From positions 22,754,001 to 22,818,000 of the forward strand of contig OZ020244.1 in NCBI GenBank assembly GCA_963971285.1: a stretch of 64,000 bases of DNA, in the 5' to 3' direction. Shown here piece after piece: positions 43,699 to 55,184 of this stretch. The translations under genes were made by a program, and so were the position numbers. The first letter of the stretch is position 1, and each line of letters opens with the position of its first letter. The DNA is from Astropecten irregularis. Taxonomy: Eukaryota > Echinodermata > Asteroidea > Paxillosida > Astropectinidae. The notes under the pieces are model-generated. The model was not told where the DNA came from, ran no database searches, and saw only the letters and a list, made by a program, of their open reading frames with translations.

Positions 43699-43980
43699 TT
43701 AAAGGGAGCATATAGGATTTGCAAAGCCTCCAAAAGAAATTATTGAGTTTGAAATCTTGGTTCATCAGATGCTGGGTTCGTCCGAACGATTTTTGGAACA
43801 AACATAAAGTAAACTATTCTTCGCATTTTACAAGAAAAATCTAGTCGGGTTTTCGCTATTTTCTCGTGACTCAGATGTCCGACTGAGCTCAAATTTTCAC
43901 AGGTTTTTTATTTCATGTTTGATCAGACAAAGTATGAGTGCTGTCCTGTGAACTTTACCAATCATGTATTGTACCTTTAA
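43699..43980. mobile_element. TTAA-type MITE, short variant of family B
   Basis: TTAA edges; AGGGAGCATATAGGATTTG to CATGTATTGTACCT. The right half matches family B (TTTTCTCGTGACTCAGATG). Confidence 0.6.
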
Positions 43981-44576
43981 ATGAAAACAAGGACAGCTAG
44001 TCATGAAACAATGATGCAGTGTTGGTTACCTTGCTTATCTTGTCATCTGACTGAAGTAGCTGTAGGTGAAGTGAATTATACTCAAAGTAATTGCGCTTTT
44101 GATGTTTGTATCAATTATAAAACCCCAGTGCAGCATTCTTGATGTGGTATGTACCGTAGGCCTAATTCTTCAAAGTAAAGGGCAGTTACTGGAACTAGCT
44201 TTGAAAAATAATTTCTTGAAATTGACCAATATTGGACAAACAAATGAAATGATAATGAAAGATTCAAATGTTACCTGTCGGCTGACACTGCTAAACAGGT
44301 GAAAGGATGCTGAAATCGAAATTGAAATATCATTTCCACTGAAATTTGTAAGCTGCTAGGAAAGAGCTTTATTGCATGCAAGACCTTCGGGGTATACTGT
44401 CTTTCTTTGCTGCTGTGTGGAACCTCATAGATCTTCAGGAGATTTGTAATGGCTGCAAATAGCAAAAACATGAGAGTACCTTTGTACAGGCTAATGAAAC
44501 CTATTGACTTTACACTCTGTTTGAGATTTTTCATGAAGACCCTGCTAGGATCGAAACGTTGGGCCGTCTTAAACAG

Positions 44577-44790
44577 TTAAAGGTACATACAGTGTACAGT
44601 AGATAACATACTTTGGTACTGTAGGAAACCAAACCAGAAATGTTCACAGATTTACATGTACGTATAACTTACAGGGTATGAAGATGGTCCTGGTGCAAAC
44701 ATACTGTTACAATTTTTCTGCCTAAAATGCTGTATTTATTCAGCAATTAGTAAAACAAAAGACCGGAAAACAGTTTTGATCTCAGACTAG
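44577..44790. mobile_element. TTAA-type MITE, left half
   Basis: TTAA then AAGGTACATACAGTG; follows the family to TTTTGATCTC, then breaks off. Confidence 0.55.
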
Positions 44791-46262
44791 AGTAAAATTT
44801 CACAATTACAATTTCCAAATGGCTGTTTTTTTTTTTACTCTTTCCAATGATCAAAAAATTTGAGAATAGAAGAAAAACGGTGTTTCAATCATAAATCCAT
44901 ACAGTAGGCCGATACCGATATCAATAGAGGGTGCTCTATATGTAGACTGATGATAATACACTGACACAGTGACAGGATTATATTCTCCTGATGCGAGGGG
45001 GGTTCATATACAGTATGCAGTTAATATTCTCCTGACAATTGACTGTTTAGACTCCCTCAAGGTCAGGCATGGAATATCATGCTGTATTGATCTCACCCTA
45101 GAGACAAATTAGGTCTGTTTTCATCATTGCACACCCATCGGTGGCATGCCCCCTACTTTTCTCAATTAGCAAGGCTTCATTAGTCACTGTGTCCTCTTGT
45201 GTGTGCGCTCAAAATGCAAAATATAGATTAGGTTGGAAAAAAAAATAGAAGAAAAAAAAAAACATGTCGTCGCGGACCAATCAGAAATGGCCAGCACACC
45301 GTGGAGGGGTATCGTCACACACCTGTGGTAGTCGCTTGTCTTCCCAGTCTCACGCTTCATTGGATGCCGGTAGCTTTCTCATTTTTTATATTTTTTTTAT
45401 ATTTTTCACGCTGTATTACCTCTCCTTTATTATTTCTTTTTATAGAATGCACGTCTAAGTACTATTTCTTGTTCAAGGCATACATAGTAATATGTCTAAG
45501 TGTAAATATCATAAATTGATGATGACAAGTACGGTAGTCTTGTAGAAACTTCAATTTTGCAATGCGATAGGCGCGTTTGTGGTTCTCACAGCGATGGCGT
45601 TCGTCGACGCGTGGGCCGTGACTTTTCATCTTCAGAAGTGGCAAGCTATTTCTACCCCGGTAAAAAAGTGTGCAGGTCTCGGAGTAAGCGACATGCCGAC
45701 GTCTATGGCAATGTTTGAATGTTCCTTTTTCGAGCTCACTTCCAGACGAATTACCACTTGATGCAGTTCCGTGTGAAATTTTAAAAACTATTCACTTAAA
45801 GGTCATGTTATCTTTTCTGTGTTCGCAAGTTCTCTAGGTAAATCTGGATATTTCGTCATGTTGCCCGGTAACTCGTATTCACGGGGGTGGAGTGGGAGGG
45901 GGATGGGCGACAGGGGAGGGGGTGAGGGAGAGGCGAGAATTAGGCCTACTTCCCCGGTTTGCTGCTTGTGCATAGTCCTTTCCCCTCTCTCAGTCAGCTC
46001 AATGGAATTGATTAAAGAAAGGCACGTCCAGACGTGTATTTGGTGGTTACATCGAACATTCAACAACATGTCAAATAAAGATGTTCGATGTGTGAACACG
46101 AACAATTGGGACATGATTGGAAACTTTGGAAGAAGTGGGTAGGCCCACTCTAGAAATGAAGAAATCTTGCATGTTTTAAGTATGTACATGTAGGCTCTCT
46201 TGTGTACATACTGTGCACCTTATTTCAGCAAAATATTCCATTTCTGGCAGTGTTTATGGGTC

Positions 46263-46527
46263 ATTCCACCAGCTTGGGGCACACATGCGACCGTGTCAAA
46301 TGTAACATCTGCACAATTGCTTATCCCTTGCTATAACTCGTAATTAGCATCATGGATGTATTCTTCAATTTATTTTGCCGACTCGTTTCATTCGAGTTTG
46401 AAGATCAGCTGCAAATTGTGCATAATTTATTAATCAAAGGATGATGCCCATTAAATTAATGGCTGTGCAAGTGTGCAGACGTTATATTTGACACCGTCGC
46501 AAATTGTGCCCGGCAGCCCGGTGGAAT
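46263..46527. mobile_element. foldback element with ATTCCACC termini
   Basis: Arms of about 50 bp pair (ATTCCACC, GGGCACA, GCGACCGTGTCAAATGTAAC and inverse). Confidence 0.65.
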
Positions 46528-47439
46528 AACCTACTGTGCAAATGTTTTTTTTTGGATGGTGGATTCTTATTTGCAAATTTAAAATATTGTGGATATTTCT
46601 TACATACAAGAGCAGGAATACAGATTTATGTGGATTCATGCAGGCCTAAGTTTTGGGATTTTGCCGGGGGTAATTTAAAGAGCACATCTGCATATTAATG
46701 TTTTGAAAAATTTTGACCCAAATTTTGTGTCCTGACGATAGTGTACATCCAATGCCACTTTCATATCAAAGTACTGTACACACTACACACATGTAAACAT
46801 GTACACACATGTTTGGTTGCAACCAAATTTGTTGCAGGAAAATTAATGTAATTTACCTTGAGGTGACACAACATTATGACTTGAAACTTGCCTGGATTTC
46901 AAAAAAAGAAAGAAAAATAGAAGGAGAAACTCACAGAGAGCCACCCTGCACAAACAAGACTTAATATCTCCTTGGCCTAATCAAGAGAGCTACTGCGCCT
47001 TGCTGTCTTGATGAAGTGTACACAATGCCATGGCTCCTTCGATTTTTTCTCTCTCTCTCTCTCTACTCAGCGTTCTAACCTTGACGGACGCTTCCACTGC
47101 CCCGTTAATTGTGTATTACCAAACCAATAATATCCAGGTAATATTGACTGTTTGTTGTTGGCCTTGGTGCCTGCAGGATCCAAAGTCTGCTTTGATTAAT
47201 CTCAAGGAACCGAACCGAGGGTCTGGGCTCGATGGAGAATATCAACTTAGGGAGAAATAAAAGGGATGGCAATCATTCTGATACATGGCGTGCTGAATAA
47301 TATCTCTTCATGGTCAAATTAAATTATTTGGTTTCAGAATTTAATACCTAAAAGCTAATTCTAGTACTTCTTCTTTCCTGATGGTTTTCTAACAACAGTA
47401 AGCTTTTAAGTTGACTAGTAAAAGTAGTAACACACTACA

Positions 47440-47746
47440 GGGCCCAATGTCATGGAATCTGTTACAGCCTATTTTTGTGCTTTATGGGCACTGCTACGCA
47501 TGAAATCTATTTCATGGAATCCGCAAGCAAGAATTTAGACGCTTAATCGATTAGCGAAGAATTTCTTGGCTTGATTTTTTTTTCTGATTACGTGCTGTCA
47601 TGTGCATTCTGCAGAAAGTCTTTGCTTAGCGTAGCGATAAAGAAAACTCTCCCGTGAAATATGCTATTACCGTAAGCAAAAAAGTCTGCTATTGTAAGCT
47701 AAGAATTTTTGCTTACAAACCCTAACAGATTCCATGAAATTGGGCC
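47440..47746. mobile_element. MITE with GGGCCCAATGTCATGGAATC termini
   Basis: GGGCCCAATGTCATGGAATC and GATTCCATGAAATTGGGCC. A partial relative is at 48870-49093. Confidence 0.7.
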
Positions 47747-47965
47747 TTTTATACTTGAGCACATATCATTCACTACACATTGTCAGATAATAGTATTCTT
47801 TGCTTGATCTGATGTTGTTGGGAAAATTTAAAATCCTTACTACTGATGACATATACATGTAGGCCTACAGCATTTTCAGAATGAGCCTGAGATTTTATGA
47901 TCACTTTAATGAGCACAGATTCCTTAAACTGACAAATGAACACATAAAACATGCAGACAAATTGA

Positions 47966-48088
47966 GGGCCTGTTTGTTTCGCGCACATTATGATCAGTTA
48001 TCCTGCTGCTCCCAATTTCATTTTAGGGTATCCTGCATGGGATGTGGATCTGCAAGATCACTGATCACGTGCCTGAAACAAACAAGCC
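47966..48088. mobile_element. 120-bp GGGCCTGTTTGTTTC MITE
   Basis: Second copy of the 15291 element, including the shared GGTATCCTGCATGGGA centre. Confidence 0.7.
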
Positions 48089-48869
48089 ATAAGAGCACTT
48101 TATACTGAACGATTGGGCTTTGAGCCATGCTTGCATGATTTTTGCTTGAAAGTATCATATTGATAGTATCGCGGTAGGTCCATTTGTATCCACTTTATTG
48201 CACCGCTTTCTTGAAATACATGTGCAGCAAAAATTGACTTCAGGTAACGTTCGTATCGCACTATTGAACAGAACACTTCCAGTCATGCAGGTGTGTTTGT
48301 AAGGACAGCAGTGTTTGGCCATCCGACATGGACCCCATGAATGGTTGCTAGGGTGGATGTTACGTAACTAGGAACCTTCCTATTGACCAGGAAATTCTCG
48401 GGTTACACCGCGCGCGGTGCGTATCAAGTGTCCTTAAGCAGGGGCTGAACATCCACACTTGTCGGGCTTTGAACTGTACACTTTACAGGAGTGAGTCTTA
48501 ATGTTATTTGAAGTGGGGAGCCTTTTCGTTGGTAAACAGTCACATATATTATGATGAAATCTGAGGACGACTGTGAATTTGGACCACGCTGTAGATAGAG
48601 ATGCACTCTGTTTTGCAGGTTGTCATTATGTACATTTACTCTATGGTTCGTTTCACCATTTAGTTTGGCACAGTATTTATTTTGTACATGCAGTATCCAT
48701 ATATATTACACTTACAGAAGGAATGGATCAATTGTGTCAAATTACATGTTTTGTTTGTATCAATTGTAAAGTCATCATGGAGTACGTTTATCTGTCATGG
48801 TAGAATTACCAATCAAATCATAAATAGCCATCTCCAAATCCTGAACTCATCCACCCAATTAAAGGATGT

Positions 48870-49093
48870 TAACCTGTTCTTTGCTTACGGTTAGCGTATT
48901 TCATGGGAGTGTTTCCTTTTTGGTAATGACTAACGGTAAGCAAGGAATTTCTGCAGAATTCACAATGACAGCCCATTAGCAGAAAATAATCACGGTATTA
49001 ACCTAGAAATACTTCGCTAACCAAAAGTCTTCCTTACGCATTCCATGAAATAGCATACAAATAGGCTGTAACGGATTCCATGAAATTGCGTCC
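48870..49093. mobile_element. partial relative of the 47440 MITE
   Basis: Ends AACGGATTCCATGAAATTG, with repeated TTGCTTACGGTTAGCG-type interior. Confidence 0.55.
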
Positions 49094-49396
49094 TAGTGGT
49101 CTTCATCAGCCATACACTTGTGTAGTTCCCTAATTCAGTAAATTTGCACACATGCAAGAACTGCTAGGTTATTTGTAGTACATGTGTATTGAACTGAAGT
49201 GCACTGACCCCTGAGCTTAACCACAATTTCTCCTCTAGAGACCAAGGATCAGAATAGATTGAAATTCCAGCAGGCAGACATCAGTGATCTACATGAACAT
49301 TCAATATTCAGAGAGAGAGGGGAAAAAATAAATCCTAGAGAAGGATTTATTTCATGGTATTCCATGACAGATAAGTCTTGTATATTATTAACTCCA

Positions 49397-49589
49397 GGGG
49401 TCGATTTCACCATCAAAGCCCTGAGATAGATCATAACTCTAGTTTCGAATGAAATAACCCATCATAGGGGGCCTTTCCCACGTAGGGCTGCAATGCATCA
49501 AAAGTCCTATGATTGCTAACTGTAAGTTATGAAGAGTTTGGTGAAATCATGGAGGAAGGAAGGACCTCCTCCATGGTGAAATCGACCCC
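49397..49589. mobile_element. GGGGTCGATTTCACC MITE containing a mini hairpin insertion
   Basis: Full copy of the 15689 family; its right terminus GGTGAAATC is duplicated around a 28-bp hairpin. Confidence 0.7.
49548..49575. repeat. 28-bp hairpin flanked by 7-bp direct repeats
   Basis: CATGGAGGAAGGA ... TCCTCCATG, with GTGAAAT directly on both sides (49541-49547, 49576-49582). Same start (CATRGAGGAAGGA) as 28829-28865. Confidence 0.7.
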
Positions 49590-50038
49590 TATACAAGAAT
49601 ATTTTTGATATGATGATGGAACCCACTTTGCGACTTCGCCATGGAGAAATTAAGACATTTCTCCACGATCTCGCTCACCGGTTGGAAGGTGCACAGTGCA
49701 GGGGACTTGTCAGATTCTGTGCATTTACATCTATAGAGCTAGAGAAGTATGTGTGAAGGGGGGAACCACAACCTGGGAATAGAATACTATTACTAATTCA
49801 CAATGGACAGGCCTGGGGGACAGCATGGGTAATATAGCCCCAACAATTGCTAGGGTTGAGCCTTTGCTCTTTGGGGTTGAGCTCCTGTGGGGCCCCCCTT
49901 CATGAGAAGGTGATTGGCAGCTGTAGTGATGTCCAGTGGTGGTGTCAATTTCACCCAGAGGGAATTCAAACCTAATGAACTATATTACCAAGCAAGTCAT
50001 TGATTGATCTGAAATATTAGCAAAGTGTGTGGGACACA

Positions 50039-50295
50039 GGGCCAATTTCATAGAGCTGCTTGGCACAAACATTTGCTAAGCATGACATTTCTGTCTTAAT
50101 AAAAACACGGTTAACAACCAAATTTCCAAGTGTTGTGTATCGCTTGTGATTGTTCTTTGGCTGTTGTTCACTGACCATGAACATCAAATAAAATTTTTAA
50201 CGGTGGTTTGTTTTATTGAGCAAGGAGTTTTTGTAATACGCAAATTTTTGTGCTTAGCAAATTTTTGTGCTCAGCAGTGCCATGAAATTGGCCCC
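50039..50295. mobile_element. GGGGCCAATTTCAT MITE
   Basis: GGGCCAATTTCATAGAGCTG to GCCATGAAATTGGCCCC; about 255 bp. Confidence 0.75.
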
Positions 50296-52589
50296 TGGCA
50301 TGTTGATGCTGTAATTCGATGGATGCAGTTTACTAAAAGGTTCAGTAGCTACCTCCTGTTAAACAGCAACATGAGTTTTTTAATTGGATGATTGATTTGA
50401 ATCCATTAAATTTTCAGTGCATGTTCTTTTGGAAACACTAGCAAAGTATACTGAAGCGGTCATGTTTGGTTCCGTACAAGCTTTTCTCATGAATGGTATA
50501 TTTAGATGTTATTGACTGATGTGAGTGGTCCGGTCCATACACCTGACAATAAAAATGTGCTGATGCACAAAAACCCATTGCTTGCTAGCCAAAATCTTTC
50601 GCAATGTGTTATGCTAAACAAACGGAAACAGAATACAAGTCAAACGGAAAAAACATCACATGGAAATCTAGAAGGTTACCCGGTCCTCATCAAAGTAAAC
50701 TTTTCTGCGAAGGAGAATTTTTTTTCAAGCAAAGCCAATAGTAGAGTCAAAATAGCACTTGACCCCCCCAAAAAAAAAATTGCAAAAGATGAATGGTTTG
50801 AATGAAATAGATTATAGCAAGGTTATTTTGCCCGATACTGGAGTATTGGCAGCCATTTTCATGACGTCATAGTACCTCTTACGCAGTTGGAATTTTTCTT
50901 GACTTTTGATGTTTTGTTTGCCTGACCTCATTCTACAAGAAAATACCGTAAAACCTTCTGTTGCAAATTTTTGGGGGTTAGGGTACTTTTTGTCATAGTT
51001 TGACTTTGACCCTACGAAAATGAAATTGGCCCCAGATTACGAAAGGGGGGGGGCATAAATCTTGACTGATAGAGATGGGAAGTTTTGACTGATCTTGAAG
51101 TTGGAAGTGGGCTGGAAGATTTCTAATCCTACATAGGACTACTGCCCTAATCATGCTAATGTACTTTACATGTAAGAACTTTTTTGGGGAAAAAAATCGT
51201 AACCCTCAAGCATAATACTTTTGTTTAATACAGGGATGTTAAACTTCATATATAAAATAATTTTAATCTGAATTCATGTTTTTTTTTTTGGGGGGGGGGT
51301 TTAGATTTTCACTCAAAATTTCAGTTTTTTTGTACATCTGATCTGTGTACAAAAGTATAGGAACTTTGAAATAAATTCAGCTTTTTCCTTGGTGTTTTAA
51401 GATTTTTGTTTGTGTGGGCATGTGGCCAATCACATCCCTGTGTTTAGTTTCCCAAATATCCTTCTCAAATTTTTAATTACCACATGCCTGTTTGATGGTG
51501 ACAGAGAAGACAGAAGAAATAACGAACATTCACATTTTGCAGAACTTTCCATTCTTAAATTCTTAGCTTTTTATTAATGTGTATTATTTTTTTCATAAAA
51601 AGCTTCCCATATTGCGTGCAATATAAAAGCACCGATTCGTCATTTGATACAAAATCAAAAAGCAATTTGTCAGTGATACTGGTTTGTACTTTGGAGACCT
51701 TGCACACTCATTGAACTTGACTGCAGGAAAAAAAATATTCATACCGTGGACTCTTTAATAACCAGAGATCTCATTATGGATTGTGGGGGTGCGCAGCCTT
51801 TTTTCTGCAGGTGTGTGCGTGTGCCGGTATGGGAACCTAACGGTATATTGCAAACAGTCAAACACGGTTGAATTCTCTCGTTGAATTTTTAATACCTGTC
51901 CACGGCATTGTAAAAAGGTAAGGTCATTCTTTCCCCCTGGTTGAGCCCATATTTGTAGTATACACAATATATGTGTCTTCCCTTGACGAAATTGATGACG
52001 TTGTTTGGGATTTTTTTTTTTAGATCAGGATTCTTGAGTGATTTTCAAGGCCGTTCAGTTATATTTATAGCAAAAGGAAAAGGATGAATTGGAGGATTGC
52101 TGTGTTGAAAAGCATGTTCATGTGCATTGCGTAAGGATGAAATTTGAGGAGTTTGACATTTATAGTTTACTCATAAGATACATGTCCTTTTACAAGGATA
52201 GTTCTTTGACTGCAAGAAGTTGTTTTGAACATGATATAGTAAACATAAATTAAGTAAAATATAAATAGACTTTTAAAGAATATTAAGTTTACACAATAAT
52301 GTGAGCAGGGACATGAACTTAAAAACATCAATTTTCTCACCAAATTTTTGGAAGGAGGAATGTTTGGAAAAGTTTAATGATTTCAATAAAACATTTTACG
52401 TTTAACATGTAGGATTTATTTCATTTCTTAAGTGCCCATCCTATTACAAATTATTCAAAAGCACTGTACTTACTGTATATACACCTGTATCTCCAGTAAT
52501 TTATTCAGAATACAAGTACATGTAAAACATGTGCGATTGTTAGAAAATATCTATCAAATAAATTCATGAGGGCATCTGACTCGATCAGT

Positions 52590-52695
52590 TTAAGTCATGG
52601 GAAGGTGAACAAAGACAAATTGACTGCAAAGTAGGATCTGAACCAGTGACCACCGGAATACAATATACCTGTGCTCTACCAATTGAGTTATCCAA
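52590..52695 (-). mobile_element. tRNA-like SINE, third family
   Basis: On the minus strand: TTGGATAACTCAATTGGTAG (A box), then CTGGTTCAGATCCTACTTTG (B box) and the shared CTTCCCATGACTTAAAC tail. Confidence 0.6.
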
Positions 52696-53021
52696 CCCTA
52701 TGTTGTCTTTCCTTTCTTTTGTATAAAATTTGTTAAATAGAAAGTCCTAAAATGTCTTCTTTTTTTGTCTGATTTCATTTTCATGTGTGTGTTATGCTCT
52801 TGAACTTCTTGGGGGCTTATATTACGTCTGCTGTGTAAATGTTTTTATGTCATTCAATGCTGGAGTAAATGAATATTTACTGTCAGTTCTTTTGGCAAGC
52901 GACATTCATGTGCAAAGGTTAAGCCAAAGGTTTTATATTAAGAATGTTTGAAAAGAAGAATTGATTTTATGTCTTGACATTTAATTGGTACTAGTGAAGA
53001 TCTGTTATGTAATAACACCGA

Positions 53022-53240
53022 GACCGATTGATTGCACGATCAATGTTTACATGCCATCACGTGACTCATAGTTGGTAGTTTTTCATTTCATTTCTCATAG
53101 AACAGCAGTGGAAACAAGCACAGAAGACTATAATATCGTCCACATTCTTCTTTGCATGTTTCCACCACTGCTCTGTGCAAAATGAGATGAAAAAATACTC
53201 ACTAAGTCTTCTGATTACATGATTGATCGCACAATTGGTC
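53022..53240. mobile_element. foldback MITE
   Basis: GACCGATTGATTGCACGATC and GATTGATCGCACAATTGGTC are imperfect inverse copies; inner arms TTTCATTTCTCATAGAACAG and inverse extend the stem. Confidence 0.65.
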
Positions 53241-54827
53241 TATTGCCGTTTTTTTCGTCAAATTATGTGAAATTTCGACTGATTGAAAAAAAAACCCAGA
53301 AGATTTCAGAGAAATGGACTTCACTTTTCAGCTTGAAAGAGCAGGGTATCCCGATATAATATAACACAATACTGCACCTGCATGTGCACAGTTATAATAG
53401 TTGGATTGTCCGAATAGGTGGGGCTATTACTACCAGCACCATTTATGCATCGTTGCCCAGTGTGTATTTACGTAAATTATTGTTATAAAAGTATCAAATA
53501 GGGAGTATAGCATTTGACAGAATGATAATTCAAATCTATACAGGGAGTACTGTCAGTAATTCACACATGACTGTTTGACCGGTGGACTCGTACGCCATCT
53601 TCTGTTCGTTTTCTTTTTGCGTATTGCTGTTGGTATTGCACAGTTTTTGTATAGAGGGTTAACTTCTTCTTGAAACCTCGCAACACTTGGCTGTGTTGTC
53701 TCTATCTGTGGGAGTTTGTGACATCACTGCATGACGTTAACGGTGATGAGCAGATTGTATCTATTGTAAGCAACCTTTTCTTATCTTTTTGAGTTTGCAA
53801 TGAAAAACAACCTGCTGAATTGAATGGGGGATTAAATAAATTGATATTCACATTGTTAATAGGGAAGGCATGATATGAGTCGAAGAGGTGGGATGGTCTC
53901 TTGTGGACACCCTGTTTGCTGTTTTTGATGTCCCGAGGGGTCGATTTCACCAAACACTGAAATCAATATTAAATGTCGAATCAATCTAGGTTTACTGCAC
54001 ATAATCAAAACTCATATGAAGTTAAATACATCTGTTTTGTTATAAAACTTAACCTGTCTATCATTGTTTGTGATGAAAGATATATTGTAGAAAAAGGAGG
54101 TATTTTACCGTATTTTAGACCCATAATTTAGCACCCAACTTTTTGCGACGAAAAAATGTGCTTACGTCACATGCAGAACGCCATGCAATATACTGTGGTG
54201 CAAGCTATACTAGTTCTGTAGGTGACGTCACATGCTATTGTCGCGTGGATCGGTTCCAAGGGGGACTTTTTTAGGGGGCGGGGTGTATACATGTGTACTG
54301 ATTTTGTAACTTTTTAGTCAAAATTAAAGCACTTACATAGAAAAAACAATTGTTTTATATAGTCATGAATTATGTACAGTATTAAGCAATTATTTTAAAG
54401 CACTTTCACCACTTTCCCAAATTTGATTAAAGTAAGCTTTAATTGCCAAATCACTATGACAAAACTGACGAGACAAAGTTAAGTTTGATCATAGTGATTG
54501 GTGAAATCAAGCCCAGTTCCATCTGCTATGCTCACATGCAATTTAGATATGTAGCAAATTTAGCAATTAAGAACTCCCTGTTTTCCATTGCAAGGCAAAT
54601 TTGCAACTTTTTTGCAAAATTTTTAGCACTCATGTAAAGGCCTACATTTGATCAATACCTTGTGGCATAGTATGCATCTTGCACCCTGTACCAAGATATG
54701 GCGATACAATACATGTTCTTTAATAATTTGAGTGACTTTCATTTTCTCATTGCTGCTAACTATTTGTGTTCTAAGGCATACTACATGTACATGTAAGTAC
54801 ACATGTATTATTTCACATAATTTGTAA

Positions 54828-54986
54828 ATAGCGCTCCGCACTTGCGCTAAAAATAGCACCGGACCTCAGACAGACATTGCAACCATGCACACGTGCGTGC
54901 GTGTGCGCGTGCATGTACAGCGTGTGTCAGTCAATGTTTGTCTGACATCAGGGGATTTTGTGACGTCATTAGTGCGGAGCACTATT
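54828..54986. mobile_element. AATAGCGCTCC MITE
   Basis: AATAGCGCTCCGCACTTGCG to AGTGCGGAGCACTATT, TGACGTCA at 54961, alternating CACACGTGCGTGCGTGTGCG tract. Confidence 0.8.
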
Positions 54987-55020
54987 GATAATTCTTCACT
55001 CAGTGTTATTGATATGTGTA

Positions 55021-55184
55021 CAGTGGAATGCCGCAGTAACGAACCTGGCGGGATGCAAAGATATTGTCCTGTATTATAGTGGTCATTTGCTATTGGATTC
55101 ATGTATTGTACACAGAAATTGGGAGTCAAGGATGATGTTCCGTATAGCAAAATGTTTGGTATAGCGGTGTTCATTATAGTGGCG
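55021..55184. mobile_element. pogo/Tigger-like MITE
   Basis: Starts TACAGTGGAATGCCGCAGTA and ends TATAGTGGCG, resembling pogo-type termini next to TA. Second copy at 61346-61526. Confidence 0.55.

Larger units (their letters stand above)
42394..47435. other. no recognised gene
   Basis: Holds TTAA-type MITEs (42664-42980, 43699-43980, 44577-44790), a GATCGAAAC repeat (44530-44572), a GGGGA-rich tract (45884-45925), a foldback (46263-46527) and a CT microsatellite (47047-47065). Short ORFs are not convincing. Confidence 0.5.
50296..54827. other. no recognised gene
   Basis: A 99-aa ORF at 50506-50805 is unrecognised. AT-rich DNA with T/G runs near 51282-51301. Elements: SINE fragment (52590-52695), foldback (53022-53240), and a 53938-54512 stretch bounded by GGGGTCGATTTCACCAAACA and its partial inverse. 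Confidence 0.5.
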
